A stretch of DNA of 62,347 nucleotides from Arthrobacter sp. Bz4 (GCF_003075455.1 NZ_QDAE01000018.1:1-62347), one strand, 5' to 3'. Counted from the stretch's first letter, positions 1-8,414 are shown. Made by a program: numbers and translations. Notes: generated from the letters alone by a model not told the origin.

Positions 1-473
1 CACCCGCTCCCGCACCAGCGCCCGTTCCCGCACCGGCACCGGCACCCGCACCAGCGCCCGTTCCCGCGCCGGCACCTGCCCCACCACCCTCAAACGGTGG
101 ATCGGTGTCGGCCGCGATCAGCTACGCCATGTCCAAGACTGGTTCCCCACACTTCTACCAGTGGGGCGGTGCAGGACCGCGGGGATTCGATTGCTCGGGA
201 CTCGTGCAGCAGGCATTCGCCTCTGCCGGTATCTCCCTGCCACGGGTAGCCACCGCACAATATGCAGCCAGCTCCAACCATGTCCCGCTGGCACAGGCTC
301 AGGCGGGTGACCTGGTGTTCTGGGGATCGCCAGGGAATTTCTACCATGTTGGCATCTACATCGGGAACAACAGGGTAGTGAACGCGCTCAACGAATCGCA
401 GGGAATTCTCGTGACCGATCTGGCGCACATGGGCGGCATGCCGAACCTGTACCCGCTGGTCGCAAGGTTCTAG
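1..473 (+). CDS. NlpC/P60 (C40) peptidoglycan hydrolase, 3' part
   Basis: C-terminal part of a secreted cell-wall endopeptidase; the 5' end lies outside the window and the reading frame is open from base 3. It starts in a Pro/Ala linker (about 27 residues of alternating P and A/V), followed by an NlpC/P60 domain of about 120 residues. The catalytic Cys is in FDCSGLVQQAF and the His in YHVGIYIG. By family knowledge such enzymes cut D-Glu-mDAP/Lys bonds in peptidoglycan stem peptides, and the P/A linker would space the enzyme from upstream (often LysM or coiled-coil) modules that cannot be seen here. The stop is followed at once by a strong hairpin. No regulatory region is visible. The first ATG inside the frame is absent or late, so a start within the window is not credible. 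Confidence in the family is high; the substrate is inferred. Confidence 0.9.
   Translation, partial: PAPAPAPVPAPAPAPAPAPVPAPAPAPPPSNGGSVSAAISYAMSKTGSPHFYQWGGAGPRGFDCSGLVQQAFASAGISLPRVATAQYAASSNHVPLAQAQAGDLVFWGSPGNFYHVGIYIGNNRVVNALNESQGILVTDLAHMGGMPNLYPLVARF
9..67 (+). repeat. 36-bp period repeat coding a Pro/Ala linker
   Basis: A 23-base segment at 9-31 recurs exactly at 45-67, a period of 36 bases or 12 codons, inside the Pro/Ala-rich linker of the NlpC/P60 gene. It probably continues upstream of the window. Copy number could vary by slippage, changing linker length without a frameshift because the unit is a multiple of three. Confidence 0.75.
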
Positions 474-509
474 TTCTTTGTGCCGGGCCTCACCGCCCGG
501 CACAAAGAA
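474..509. terminator. Bidirectional hairpin terminator
   Basis: A perfect 15-bp stem (474-488 with 495-509) around a 6-base loop, with TTCTTT and AAAGAA at its ends so that both strands give a short U-rich run. It sits between the convergent NlpC/P60 and Usp genes and can serve both. Confidence 0.85.
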
Positions 510-524
510 CTGACGGCATTTGAA

Positions 525-1547
525 CTAGCTGGTTGGGGCCACCATCGGCCCGAAGTTCTCCCGGTCAAGCAACCGTGGATCATTGCCATCCGGAACAACC
601 AGCACGGGGCCCTTCGCGTGATGGAGAACACCCTGGCTGGTGGAGCCGAGCAGCATTCCAGCAAACCCGCCACGTCCCCGGGTGCCGACTACCAGCAGCT
701 CGGACGTCCGCGAACTCTCGATCAGCACCTCAACCGGTGGACCGTCGAGCAGCTCTACTGAGATCTCAAGGCTCGGAAAGTGGCTCTGCAGCCACTCCCT
801 TCCTGCGTTCAGCGAGATGCGGATGTCCGCGTGGAGGGCTTCACGGTCCAACGGTGCGGGAACCCAGGCAAGGGATCCGGTGAAGGGCGGCAACGAGCAG
901 ACCACCCGCAGTGGCATCCCTCTGGATACGGCCTGCTCCGCGGCAGCAAGCGACGCCATCCGCGCCTGCTCCGAGCCGTCCACTCCCACCACCACAACCT
1001 GCTCCACCTGGTCTGCCGTGGGTCCCGGCTCCCCCTTCCCCTTCGGCGGCTCGACTCCCGCTTCAGTGAGCCGACGTGCGGCGCAGAGGGGGATAACGAC
1101 CGTCGGGCATTTTGCGTGGGCCGGGACCGCGCTGCTGACCGAGCCCAGGAGGCGCCCGACGAAACCTCCTCTGCCACGGGACCCAACGACGATCAGTTCG
1201 GCTTCCTCGGACAGCTCCAGGAGGACGCCCGCAGCGTCTCCGGCCTCCACCCGTGGATCAATATCCACGGGGAGTCCCTGGAGACGTTCGACTGCCTGTT
1301 TGAGCACCGCCTCCGCACCCTCACGGATGACGGCGTCGTCAATTGTGGCGTACCCGGCATCCATGCTTGAGGCCGCGAACACCGGCACCGTATAGGCGGT
1401 GACGACGCTGAGGCGGGTACCTCGACGCGCCGCCTCATGGGCCGCCCAGACCAGGGCGCACTGGCTCTGATCAGAGCCGTCCACCCCCACCACAATGCCG
1501 CTGCCGTAGAGACTGTTCACACCATTTTCAGACTGTGCCTTTTCCAT
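525..1547 (-). CDS. Tandem universal stress protein (two UspA domains)
   Basis: A 340-residue cytoplasmic stress protein built of two UspA domains, at about residues 17-155 and 180-325. Each carries the ATP-binding pattern G-x2-G-x9-G-S (GSRG...GS in the first, GTRG...GS in the second) and a GVDGS motif at the domain start, so both halves look ATP-binding. The length fits actinobacterial two-domain Usp proteins, which are linked to hypoxia, stationary phase and dormancy; the exact role here is unknown. It is monocistronic: it converges with the NlpC/P60 gene and its 5' side faces a divergent intergenic region of about 270 bases. The ATG at 1547 sits only 17 residues before the first beta strand, so it is a sensible start. 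No operator was recognised. Confidence 0.93.
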   Translation of the reverse strand: MEKAQSENGVNSLYGSGIVVGVDGSDQSQCALVWAAHEAARRGTRLSVVTAYTVPVFAASSMDAGYATIDDAVIREGAEAVLKQAVERLQGLPVDIDPRVEAGDAAGVLLELSEEAELIVVGSRGRGGFVGRLLGSVSSAVPAHAKCPTVVIPLCAARRLTEAGVEPPKGKGEPGPTADQVEQVVVVGVDGSEQARMASLAAAEQAVSRGMPLRVVCSLPPFTGSLAWVPAPLDREALHADIRISLNAGREWLQSHFPSLEISVELLDGPPVEVLIESSRTSELLVVGTRGRGGFAGMLLGSTSQGVLHHAKGPVLVVPDGNDPRLLDRENFGPMVAPTS

Positions 1548-1751
1548 GGCCCTGCCTCCCTGCGGTCACAACTACCGGCGCCGGATCAGCGATCCTCGAT
1601 CGCCGCCAAACTATTTCAAACCTTACTCTTCCGCATAGGACTATTCACCGTGGTCAAAGTTATATAGGCTTCGAGAAATCGTTACTTGAATGAGCCACAT
1701 TTTGCTCAGGCGTAACGAAATGCGCTTGGTTGACCCGTTCGCAGCCAAGTG

Positions 1752-1787
1752 TCCGCACAGCCCGGAAGAGGCGCCGGGCTGTGCGGA
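1752..1787. promoter_or_regulatory. 14-bp hairpin in the leader of the next gene
   Basis: A perfect 14-bp inverted repeat (1752-1765 with 1774-1787, 8-base loop) ends 30 bases before the GTG start at 1818 and 16 bases before its Shine-Dalgarno sequence. No T-run follows on either strand, so a plain terminator is unlikely; an mRNA leader structure is possible. The rest of 1548-1751 shows an AT-rich stretch near 1600-1690 that could hold divergent promoters, but no clear match. Confidence 0.5.
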
Positions 1788-1817
1788 ACTAACCCTTCCC
1801 TTTCGGAGGTCTACCCT

Positions 1818-2456
1818 GTGAGTTCACCGTCGCCCGGAACCGGTGCCTCGCGCTCAGACGTGCACGGCGGTGCGGAGCTCACCACCACGGTCGTCATTGG
1901 ATCGGGTCTTTCGGGATTGGCTGTGGCCAGCGAACTCAGTCGTCGGGGTATCGAGTCAATCGTTGTGGAATGCATGGACCCGCTCGATACCGGTCAGCTG
2001 TCCCGTACGGTGATGACCGACTCGGTGTCCCTATCGGAACGAACAGAGCTGCTTCGGCTGCTGCGCGGTTATGCGAGCAGCCATTCATTGGACATCCGGC
2101 ACAGCACCATCGCCGAGAATTTGTGCGTGGTGGGCCATTCGAAGTTGTTGCCCACCCCTGTGCTCGGGTCCAAGAAATGGGCGGTCCAAACCGGAAGCGG
2201 CGTGCTACTGGCCGACCATGTGGTGCTGACCAAGTACCCGCAGAACCAGTTGCGGCGGTTCCTGCTGTCGCTTGGTCTGGCGGTTGGCAACGACCTCAAG
2301 GCTGCAGCGCGGGCGATTGGCCTGCATCTGGTGGGAGTCGGCGAGCTGCTCAGCCCCAGCACCCGAGAAATTGTCAGGCAAGCGAAACTGGTCAGTGCTG
2401 CGATTGTTCAGCACCCTCCGCTACGGCTGCCACCGACCCGGGCACTCGGCGCCTAG
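1818..2456 (+). CDS. Small Rossmann/FAD-binding oxidoreductase-like protein
   Basis: A 212-residue protein of uncertain function. The N-terminal region (about residues 21-48) is a dinucleotide-binding Rossmann motif, VVIGSGLSGL followed by a beta strand ending in E, typical of FAD- or NAD-dependent oxidoreductases. The remaining 160 residues match nothing I can name and lack the second nucleotide-binding segment and C-terminal parts of full-length flavoproteins (usually 350 residues or more). There is no sign of a frameshift: the frame ends just before a strong terminator. An ATG lies upstream at 1749 in the same frame, but it overlaps the leader hairpin, and the GTG at 1818 follows CGGAGGT with 7-base spacing, so GTG is preferred. 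It could be a minimal flavoprotein or a degenerate remnant stabilised as its own family. Confidence 0.6.
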   Translation: MSSPSPGTGASRSDVHGGAELTTTVVIGSGLSGLAVASELSRRGIESIVVECMDPLDTGQLSRTVMTDSVSLSERTELLRLLRGYASSHSLDIRHSTIAENLCVVGHSKLLPTPVLGSKKWAVQTGSGVLLADHVVLTKYPQNQLRRFLLSLGLAVGNDLKAAARAIGLHLVGVGELLSPSTREIVRQAKLVSAAIVQHPPLRLPPTRALGA

Positions 2457-2495
2457 GCCCTCCCCTGGCCACGCGCCCATCTGGCCACCGACGAC

Positions 2496-2529
2496 GACGG
2501 GAGGACCGGAAGTATCCGGTCCTCCCGTC
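2496..2529. terminator. Bidirectional hairpin between convergent genes
   Basis: Perfect 15-bp stem (2496-2510 with 2515-2529) with a 4-base AGTA loop, lying between the small oxidoreductase gene and the end of the betaine-binding protein gene. There is no marked T-run, but the position and stability fit a terminator for both strands. Confidence 0.75.
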
Positions 2530-2562
2530 AACAGGCGGTAGCCCTTGGGGATATCGAGAGGG

Positions 2563-3473
2563 TTAGCCCTTGAGCCCATCAATGAAGTCAGGGTTTTCCT
2601 CAAGCCACTGCTCGACGGCTTCAGCCTCTTGGCCCGACCCAAACTCGTTGACAACGAGGTTCTCAAGCTGACCGTACTGGTCGTCGTCCAGCTTGAAGTT
2701 GGTCATCATTTCGGCGATCTCGGGGAAGTCTCGGTGAATCCGGTACGCGCCAACGTGTGCAGTCCTTCTACCGGGCCAAGCGCTGCCTCAGGGTCTTCGA
2801 GGTCCTTCAGAGGGAAGGAACTGTTGGCCCAGAACGGCTTCCACAGGGTCACCACGATGTCCTCCTCGGCATCGACGGCGCTTTGCAGCTCCGTCAGCAT
2901 CGCCGTCGTGGATGACTCAACCAGCTCGTAGTCCTCCTCAAGGCCATACGTTGGCATAACGCTGTCCTTGGTCACCGCCGTCAGGCCGGCTCCTGGTTCG
3001 ATACCCACGATCCGGCCGTCGAACATGTCGGCGTTCCCGGTCAGGTCCGCGATCGAATCGATATCGGTGTATTCCGGCACGGCGAAAGTCAGTTTGGCGT
3101 TGTCGTAGTAGGCGCCAAGATCCTCAATGTCGTCGCCATACTCTTCCATGTACTCGGCGTGCGTCGCTTCGGACCAGCCCGAGGGGTAAACGTCGACATC
3201 TCCGTTGGAGAGGCCCGTGTAGAGCGGCGCGGCCTCGCTCAATTCCTGAATCTCGACGTCGATGCCTTCGGCTTCAAGGATGTTCTCCCAGAGGTAGGCG
3301 GTGCTCAGCCCGTCGGTCCAGGAGGGGATGATACCCAGCGTGATGGATTGGGCCGCTGCTTCGGATCCCTCGTCGCTTGGGGCATCCGATCCACCGCATG
3401 CTGTTGCGCCGAGCGCAACAGTCATCAGTGCAGCAAGTACTCCGACCCGGCGGGTACGTAATTTGTTAGTCAT
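2563..3473 (-). pseudogene. Glycine betaine ABC transporter substrate-binding lipoprotein (frameshifted)
   Basis: Extracellular binding protein of an OpuA/ProU-type importer (OpuAC/ProX family). The start is the ATG at 3473, after AAGGAAAGAAG; it gives a lipoprotein signal with the lipobox LGATAC. The frame reads as a good binding protein to about residue 247 and then stops at 2706. Directly after, the next frame continues with DFPEIAEMM, YGQLENLVVNEFG and ends DFIDGLKG at 2563. Restoring one base (expected ACCGAGGAC where ACCGAGAC is found, near 2729-2733) gives a normal protein of about 303 residues. It follows the permease gene by 65 bases in the same operon. Either a consensus error or a true frameshift; if real, the transporter lacks the C-terminal lobe of its receptor. 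Confidence 0.85.
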
Positions 3474-3538
3474 TGATCTTCTTTCCTTATTCATCGGAGG
3501 GCGCCTTCTAAACCGGCGCCCGAGGATTGGTTGGAGGG

Positions 3539-4483
3539 TCAAGATTTTGTGGCGAGCGGAACTGGCTTGTTTTCGGGACGACCGAACAACCGACCCAGGG
3601 CGCCGAGAACGCGGCGGTCACGGTCTGATCTACCATCTCCGACGGCAGCAGTGACCCGGTCGAGGAAGATCGCGAGGACCACCACCGACAATCCGGCTTC
3701 GAAGCCCAGACCGATATCGAGTTGCGCGATCGAGGAGGTGACGGCACCGCCGAGGCCGCCGGCGCCCACGAGCCCGGCGATGACCGCCATCGAGAGTGCA
3801 AGCATGATTACCTGGTTGACGCCGGCCATGATCGTCGGTAGCGCCAAGGGGATCTGGATGCCGCGCAGGATGTGTCCTGGTGTGCTGCCGAACGCATGTC
3901 CGGCCTCGACCACCTCGGAATCGACCTGACGGATACCTAGTTCGGTCAGGCGCACTCCCGGCGGCAGGGCGAAGATGACTGTCGCAACCACACCACCGGC
4001 GGGACCGATGCTGAACAGCGTCACCACGGGCACCAGCCAGACGAAGGCTGGCATGGTTTGCATCAGGTCCATTACCGGGCGGATCGCGTTACTCACCGCA
4101 GCGGATTTCGTTGCCGCGATGCCGAGTGGAATAGCGATCACGAGCGCGATGAAGGTGGCGATGAGGACCAAAGCCAACGTTGTCATCGCGTTTTCCCACT
4201 GATCAACGCTGATGATGAAGGCCAAACCCACGAATGACACGACGGCGAACTTCCAGTCCTTCACCAACCAGGCCAGTAGTGATAACAAGGCCACAAGCAC
4301 GAGGGGCGCCGGGGAGTTCAGTAGGTCAGCCAGTCCGTCGGTGGCACCGAGAACGAGGTCACGTACTGCCTGGAAGAACCCGCCGAGATTGTCGTCGACC
4401 CAGTCGAAGACGGTCTCGATCCCTTCGCCGACAGGAATGCGGGGCACAATTTCACCGTCGGTGCGGCTGGTCATCAGGCTCAC
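3539..4483 (-). CDS. Glycine betaine/proline ABC transporter permease
   Basis: Inner-membrane permease of the osmoprotectant importer (OpuAB/ProW family), 314 residues. A polar N-terminus is followed by several hydrophobic helices from about residue 50 and a binding-protein-dependent transport domain; the EAA-type loop that contacts the ATPase is around EAGHAFGSTPGHILRGIQIP. The GTG start at 4483 overlaps the ATPase stop by four bases (GTGA), which implies translational coupling. Gene order is ATPase, permease, binding protein on the minus strand. The length agrees with fused-size OpuAB-type permeases. The C-terminal tail is charged and not conserved. The frame appears intact, in contrast with the downstream binding-protein gene. 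Confidence 0.93.
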   Translation of the reverse strand: MSLMTSRTDGEIVPRIPVGEGIETVFDWVDDNLGGFFQAVRDLVLGATDGLADLLNSPAPLVLVALLSLLAWLVKDWKFAVVSFVGLAFIISVDQWENAMTTLALVLIATFIALVIAIPLGIAATKSAAVSNAIRPVMDLMQTMPAFVWLVPVVTLFSIGPAGGVVATVIFALPPGVRLTELGIRQVDSEVVEAGHAFGSTPGHILRGIQIPLALPTIMAGVNQVIMLALSMAVIAGLVGAGGLGGAVTSSIAQLDIGLGFEAGLSVVVLAIFLDRVTAAVGDGRSDRDRRVLGALGRLFGRPENKPVPLATKS

Positions 4484-5697
4484 GCCATTACCTCCTGATC
4501 GGGTCCAACATGCTCAACTGTCGCGTTGGGGTCGCCCAGGGCATTGAGGAGCGTAACCCGCGGAATCACACCGCTTAGCCGCCCCCGGTCATCGACGACT
4601 GCGAGTGCCACGACACTTTCAGCAGCGGCTGTCATTAGGTCGGCGAGTGGGGTGTCAAGGCGGACCGTCGCCGCGGAGCGAAGCAGTCCGTCAAGATTGT
4701 CTGTGCCCTTTGCGACGGCGGCGGCAACGTCGTGCTCATGCACGATCCCGTGCAGGGTCTTGTCCCATCCGACAACCATCAGGCTGGACAGCTGGTGCTC
4801 GCGGAGAAGCTTGTGTGCGGCGCGTGGGCCCTGTTCGCTGCCGAGCAGTGCGACGGGCTGCTCCATCACGGCCGATGCGGTGAGCACCCGAGTGCGATCC
4901 ACGTCCTGCACGAACTTCGCAACGTAGTCGTTGGCAGGGTCGTTGAGGATTTGTTCAGTGGTGCCGATCTGCACAATCCGCCCGTCGCGCATCATCGCTA
5001 TCCTGTCGCCCAGGCGCATCGCCTCGTTGAGGTCGTGGGTGATGAACAGGATGGTTTTGCCAAGCTGGTGCTGCAGGTCAACCAACTGGTCCTGCATTTC
5101 GCGTCGAATGAGCGGATCGAGTGCGCTGAACGCCTCATCCATCAGCATGACGTCGGTCCCGGCTGCAAGAGCCCGTGCCAGACCCACTCTCTGCCGCATC
5201 CCGCCGGAGAGTTCTCCCGGAAGTGACCCGCCCCAGCCCTCAAGGCCGACCATCTGCAAGGCCACCTCAGCCTTTTTCTCACGTTCAGACCGGTTCAGCC
5301 CCTGCACCTTCAGCCCGTAGGCGGCGTTCTCACCAACTGTGCGGTGGGGAAGGAGCGCGAAATGCTGGAAAACCATGCTGACCTTCTCCCTCCGCACACG
5401 CCGGAGGTCCTTGCCCTTCAACCGGGTGATGTCCTCACCGGCGACCTTCATCGTGCCTGCAGTCGGCATCAGAAGGCCGTTCACCATCCTGATCAGCGTC
5501 GACTTTCCGGACCCGGACAAGCCCATCACCACGAAGATTTCGCCCTCGGCGACGTCAAAGCTGGCGTCGATAACGGCCGGGGTCAGGTTGTCCTTGCGGA
5601 GGTCCTCGCGGCTAGCGCCAGCCCGCATCCGATCGACGGCACGTTCGGGCCTGTGTCCGAAGACCTTATAGACCTCGCGGGCCTCAATGACTGGCAC
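4480..5697 (-). CDS. Glycine betaine/proline ABC transporter ATPase with CBS domains
   Basis: Energising subunit of the OpuA/ProU-type importer, 405 residues. Walker A is GLSGSGKST at about residue 60, the signature LSGGMRQR and Walker B MLMDEA follow, with the H-loop in FITHD. After the ATPase (to about 265) come two CBS-like segments (about 280-400) containing LMVVGWD and ALAVVDDRG. In OpuA/OpuC systems the CBS pair senses ionic strength or binds c-di-AMP, which matters because disA lies in this window. The start is GTG at 5697, preceded by GAGGAG about 10 bases upstream. It is first gene of the three-gene operon. Expression is probably osmotically controlled from the AT-richer 545-base leader region, though no known operator was identified. 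Confidence 0.94.
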   Translation of the reverse strand: MPVIEAREVYKVFGHRPERAVDRMRAGASREDLRKDNLTPAVIDASFDVAEGEIFVVMGLSGSGKSTLIRMVNGLLMPTAGTMKVAGEDITRLKGKDLRRVRREKVSMVFQHFALLPHRTVGENAAYGLKVQGLNRSEREKKAEVALQMVGLEGWGGSLPGELSGGMRQRVGLARALAAGTDVMLMDEAFSALDPLIRREMQDQLVDLQHQLGKTILFITHDLNEAMRLGDRIAMMRDGRIVQIGTTEQILNDPANDYVAKFVQDVDRTRVLTASAVMEQPVALLGSEQGPRAAHKLLREHQLSSLMVVGWDKTLHGIVHEHDVAAAVAKGTDNLDGLLRSAATVRLDTPLADLMTAAAESVVALAVVDDRGRLSGVIPRVTLLNALGDPNATVEHVGPDQEVMA

Positions 5698-6243
5698 AGT
5701 TATCTTGCTCCTCGCTCTACGTTGCTTTTGATTTGCGCAGCCTGCGGCAGCTCAATTTACACTTGCTACGGAACGCTGAATGGCACCACAAGGTGCACTG
5801 GCTCAAAGAGGCTAAGGCAAAAAGATTGCTACCCCTCTGCACCGCTACAAAATCGGAAAATAGGTCTGCACATTTGCAGACAACGGACGGGCAACAATTG
5901 CCCTAATCCAAATTCGGCGATCACTATCGGCGGTATTGAGTAACCCAATATACCGGTGACAGCTCGTCCCGGACGCGGAAAAACCCCGCCTGGCACCTCA
6001 AGACCGACTTCCAGGCACGCTGCTTCAGGGCCGACCCGAACCGTCGGAGGGCGTCCGATCCCGATGAACTCAGGGATTTTTAAAGAAGGAGTAGCCAGCT
6101 GATTCATGCCAGCGAATCGATGTTCTTTCGTTATATACGAGGGCGCCCGTTTGCCGACAGCAATGCAAATAGCGACCTAATAAGCTCCGGTAAGAATGAT
6201 GGCTTTTGCGAATGAATTTTGGCCCTACAACTTCACAGCAGAG
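5698..6243. other. Long intergenic region upstream of the betaine operon
   Basis: About 545 bases without a credible gene. It is visibly AT-richer than its surroundings. It contains a perfect 7-bp inverted repeat with 4-base spacing (5864-5881, GTCTGCA/TGCAGAC), a 5-bp one at 5783-5796 and a 6-bp one at 5892-5906 (GGGCAA/TTGCCC); the first resembles an operator for a dimeric regulator. A minus-strand frame at 5829-6107 has no ribosome-binding site and no recognisable product. A c-di-AMP riboswitch was looked for and not seen. Most likely it holds the promoter and control sites of the opu operon. Confidence 0.45.
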
Positions 6244-6849
6244 CTAAGCGTCGGCGCCTTGACGTAGCTTCTTCCGGGCGGTTACGGCCAGGACCACGGC
6301 CAGCGCGATCAGGACCACGACCATCACCACGATGCTCCACGGGAAATCACCCTGTGCAGCCTGCTCTGACTCCTCGATTTCAATTGGCCCCTGGGTGTTG
6401 GCAGCGGCGCCCGGGGGCTGCGCGGCCCCGCCTGCCGTCGCGGTGAACGCGAAGCTGCCTTCAATGGGATGGGAATCCGAGGAGACTACCCGCCAGTTCA
6501 CTGTGTATTCACCCGCTGGCGCATCAGCGCGGAGCGGCTGGCTGGCCACCCGGTCAATGATTGCCACGTCACCTTCGGCCCAATTCTCGCCGTTCGCGTC
6601 GAGGACCTCGACCTCCGACCCAATCCCCGACGGCACATTGGAGAAGGTCAACTCCACCACCTCGGGAAGCATCTCGACGCTCGCCCCTGGCTCAGGGGTG
6701 CTGCCGGTCATCTCGTCATGGGCATTGGCTGCCGGGGCGGACCCGAGGACAGTCATCAAGGCCACCAGCAACATCGCGGCCAGTAGGGCGGCGACCCTCA
6801 GGAACGAATGATCGACGACGGAGCGTGCAGCGGGGTAGGTAGTACTCAT
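6244..6849 (-). CDS. CopC-family copper-binding protein, membrane anchored
   Basis: A 201-residue exported protein. Residues 1-43 form a Sec signal ending at ANA, so the mature protein begins with AHDEMTGSTP; an N-terminal His is the copper ligand of CopC/YobA proteins, and the second His site is in SDSHPIEGSF (about residue 130). The CopC domain spans about 43-140, followed by a Pro/Ala/Glu linker and a C-terminal transmembrane helix (about 170-192) with a basic tail, so it is anchored outside the membrane. In many actinobacteria such proteins sit beside a CopD or YcnI partner; here the gene stands alone, divergent from a purine permease. A role in copper binding or delivery is inferred from the family. 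Confidence 0.87.
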   Translation of the reverse strand: MSTTYPAARSVVDHSFLRVAALLAAMLLVALMTVLGSAPAANAHDEMTGSTPEPGASVEMLPEVVELTFSNVPSGIGSEVEVLDANGENWAEGDVAIIDRVASQPLRADAPAGEYTVNWRVVSSDSHPIEGSFAFTATAGGAAQPPGAAANTQGPIEIEESEQAAQGDFPWSIVVMVVVLIALAVVLAVTARKKLRQGADA

Positions 6850-6961
6850 GTGTCAACTCTACGTGGCGGGCCTGTCAGCACGCTGGGAGAAGCGGCGCAC
6901 CCGGCGTCGAGCGGATAGACTCGATCCGCAGACCACACCCCCCACCGTTCGAGGAATGACC

Positions 6962-8413
6962 ATGCTCAAAAAGGGTTCCGTACTGGACCGCTATTTCGAA
7001 GTAACCCACCGCGGTAGCACTATGTCCCGGGAGATCCGCGGCGGAGTGGCAACTTTCTTCGCCATGAGCTACATCGTTGTCCTCAACCCGCTGATCCTTG
7101 CCGGGGCCGATTCATCGGGCGCCGAGCTGGGCTTCGAACGGGTCGCAGCCGTGACGGCATTGGTCGCAGGAATCCTGACGATCGTGATGGGCGCCTGGGC
7201 CAAGTACCCGTTTGCCCTCGCGACCGGCCTCGGCGTCAACGCCTTCGTGGCCATCACCGTCGCCACCAACCCTGAACTCACCTGGCCGCAGGTCATGGGT
7301 CTAGTGATGCTGGCCGGCCTCACCATGCTCATCCTGGTTCTCACCGGATTCCGGACCGCAGTATTCAACGCAGTCCCTGAAAGCCTCAAAACCGCGATTG
7401 TGGTCGGTATCGGCCTCTTCATCGCGCTCATCGGACTCGTCAATGCTGGGTTCGTCAGGCGGGTGCCGGATGTCGCTCAAACCACAGTGCCAGTGGGCCT
7501 CGGTTTCGAAGGCGCGCTGCTGGGCTGGCCCACCCTGGTGTTTGTCTTCGGTCTGATTCTGACCATCGCGTTGGTGGTCCGCAAGGTGCGAGGCGGGATC
7601 CTGATCGGTGTCATTGCCTCAACCATTCTCGCCGTCAGCATTGAAGCAGTGGCCGACGTCGGGCCAAGCGTTGGCCCGGACGGCACCAACGCCCAGGGCT
7701 GGTCCCTGGTGGTCCCCGAACTTCCGACCGGGGCCTGGGTGGGAGTTCCTGATCTGTCACTGATCGGCAACGTGAGCCTGTTCGGCGCCTTCAGCACCAT
7801 CGGGGCGACCGCGGCCCTGCTGCTCACGTTCACCATCCTGTTGAGCATCTTCTTCGACGCCATGGGCACCATGGTGGGCCTCGCCAACGAGGCAAAGCTC
7901 GTGGACAAGAAGGGCAACATTCCCGGCGTCAACCGGGTCCTGGTGGTCGATGCCCTCGGCGCCGTCGCCGGCGGTGCCGGGTCGGTGTCCTCAAACCAGA
8001 TCTACGTCGAATCGGGAGCTGGTATCGGTGAAGGCGCCCGCACCGGTATCGCCAACATCGTCACCGGCGTATTGTTCCTGCTGGCGATGTTCTTCACCCC
8101 CCTGATCTCCCTGGTGCCGTTCGAAGCCGTGGCGCCGGCGCTCGTCGTCGTTGGGTTCATGATGGTGGCACAGGTAGGCCGCATCGACTGGCAGGACTGG
8201 GGGGTTGCGATCCCCGCGTTCCTGACCTTCATCCTGATGCCGTTCACGTACTCGATTGCCAACGGCCTGGGCGCCGGGTTCATTGCCTATGTGCTGGTCC
8301 GCACCTTCCAGGGTCGAGCCCGGGAAATTCACCCCCTGATGTGGGTTGTGGCGGGCGCATTTGTGGTGTTTTTCGGTATTGGACCGATCGAACTGGCGCT
8401 GGGTCTGCGATAG
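6962..8413 (+). CDS. NCS2 family purine permease (AzgA/PbuG-like)
   Basis: Integral membrane proton symporter for purine bases (adenine, guanine, hypoxanthine), AzgA/PbuG subgroup of NCS2. Some 12-14 hydrophobic segments follow an N-terminal motif EIRGGVATFFAMSYI and ATGLGVNAF, both typical of this subgroup; the second signature region is FDAMGTMVGLANEA with SSNQIYVESGAGIGEGARTG. With the ATG at 6962 the protein has 483 residues. That start is favoured because GAGGA at 6951-6955 lies 6 bases before it, whereas an in-frame ATG at 6956 abuts the same GAGGA, and longer upstream frames would overlap the divergent CopC gene. Which purine it takes cannot be read from sequence. It is monocistronic, ending at a convergent hairpin. 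Confidence 0.9.
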   Translation: MLKKGSVLDRYFEVTHRGSTMSREIRGGVATFFAMSYIVVLNPLILAGADSSGAELGFERVAAVTALVAGILTIVMGAWAKYPFALATGLGVNAFVAITVATNPELTWPQVMGLVMLAGLTMLILVLTGFRTAVFNAVPESLKTAIVVGIGLFIALIGLVNAGFVRRVPDVAQTTVPVGLGFEGALLGWPTLVFVFGLILTIALVVRKVRGGILIGVIASTILAVSIEAVADVGPSVGPDGTNAQGWSLVVPELPTGAWVGVPDLSLIGNVSLFGAFSTIGATAALLLTFTILLSIFFDAMGTMVGLANEAKLVDKKGNIPGVNRVLVVDALGAVAGGAGSVSSNQIYVESGAGIGEGARTGIANIVTGVLFLLAMFFTPLISLVPFEAVAPALVVVGFMMVAQVGRIDWQDWGVAIPAFLTFILMPFTYSIANGLGAGFIAYVLVRTFQGRAREIHPLMWVVAGAFVVFFGIGPIELALGLR

Positions 8414-8414
8414 T

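Noticed and set aside
9..67. Short direct repeats at the window start as a possible CRISPR
   Set aside because: The repeat has period 36 in frame and codes the Pro/Ala linker; there are no unique spacers and no cas genes.
5829..6107. Minus-strand 92-codon frame upstream of the betaine operon
   Set aside because: No ribosome-binding site, no known motif, odd composition for a coding region here; treated as leader/intergenic DNA.
5698..6107. c-di-AMP (ydaO-type) riboswitch upstream of the opu operon
   Set aside because: I compared by eye with the known conserved core and found no matching GGGGUGAA/GCCGAAUCC-like blocks. A covariance search could still find one.
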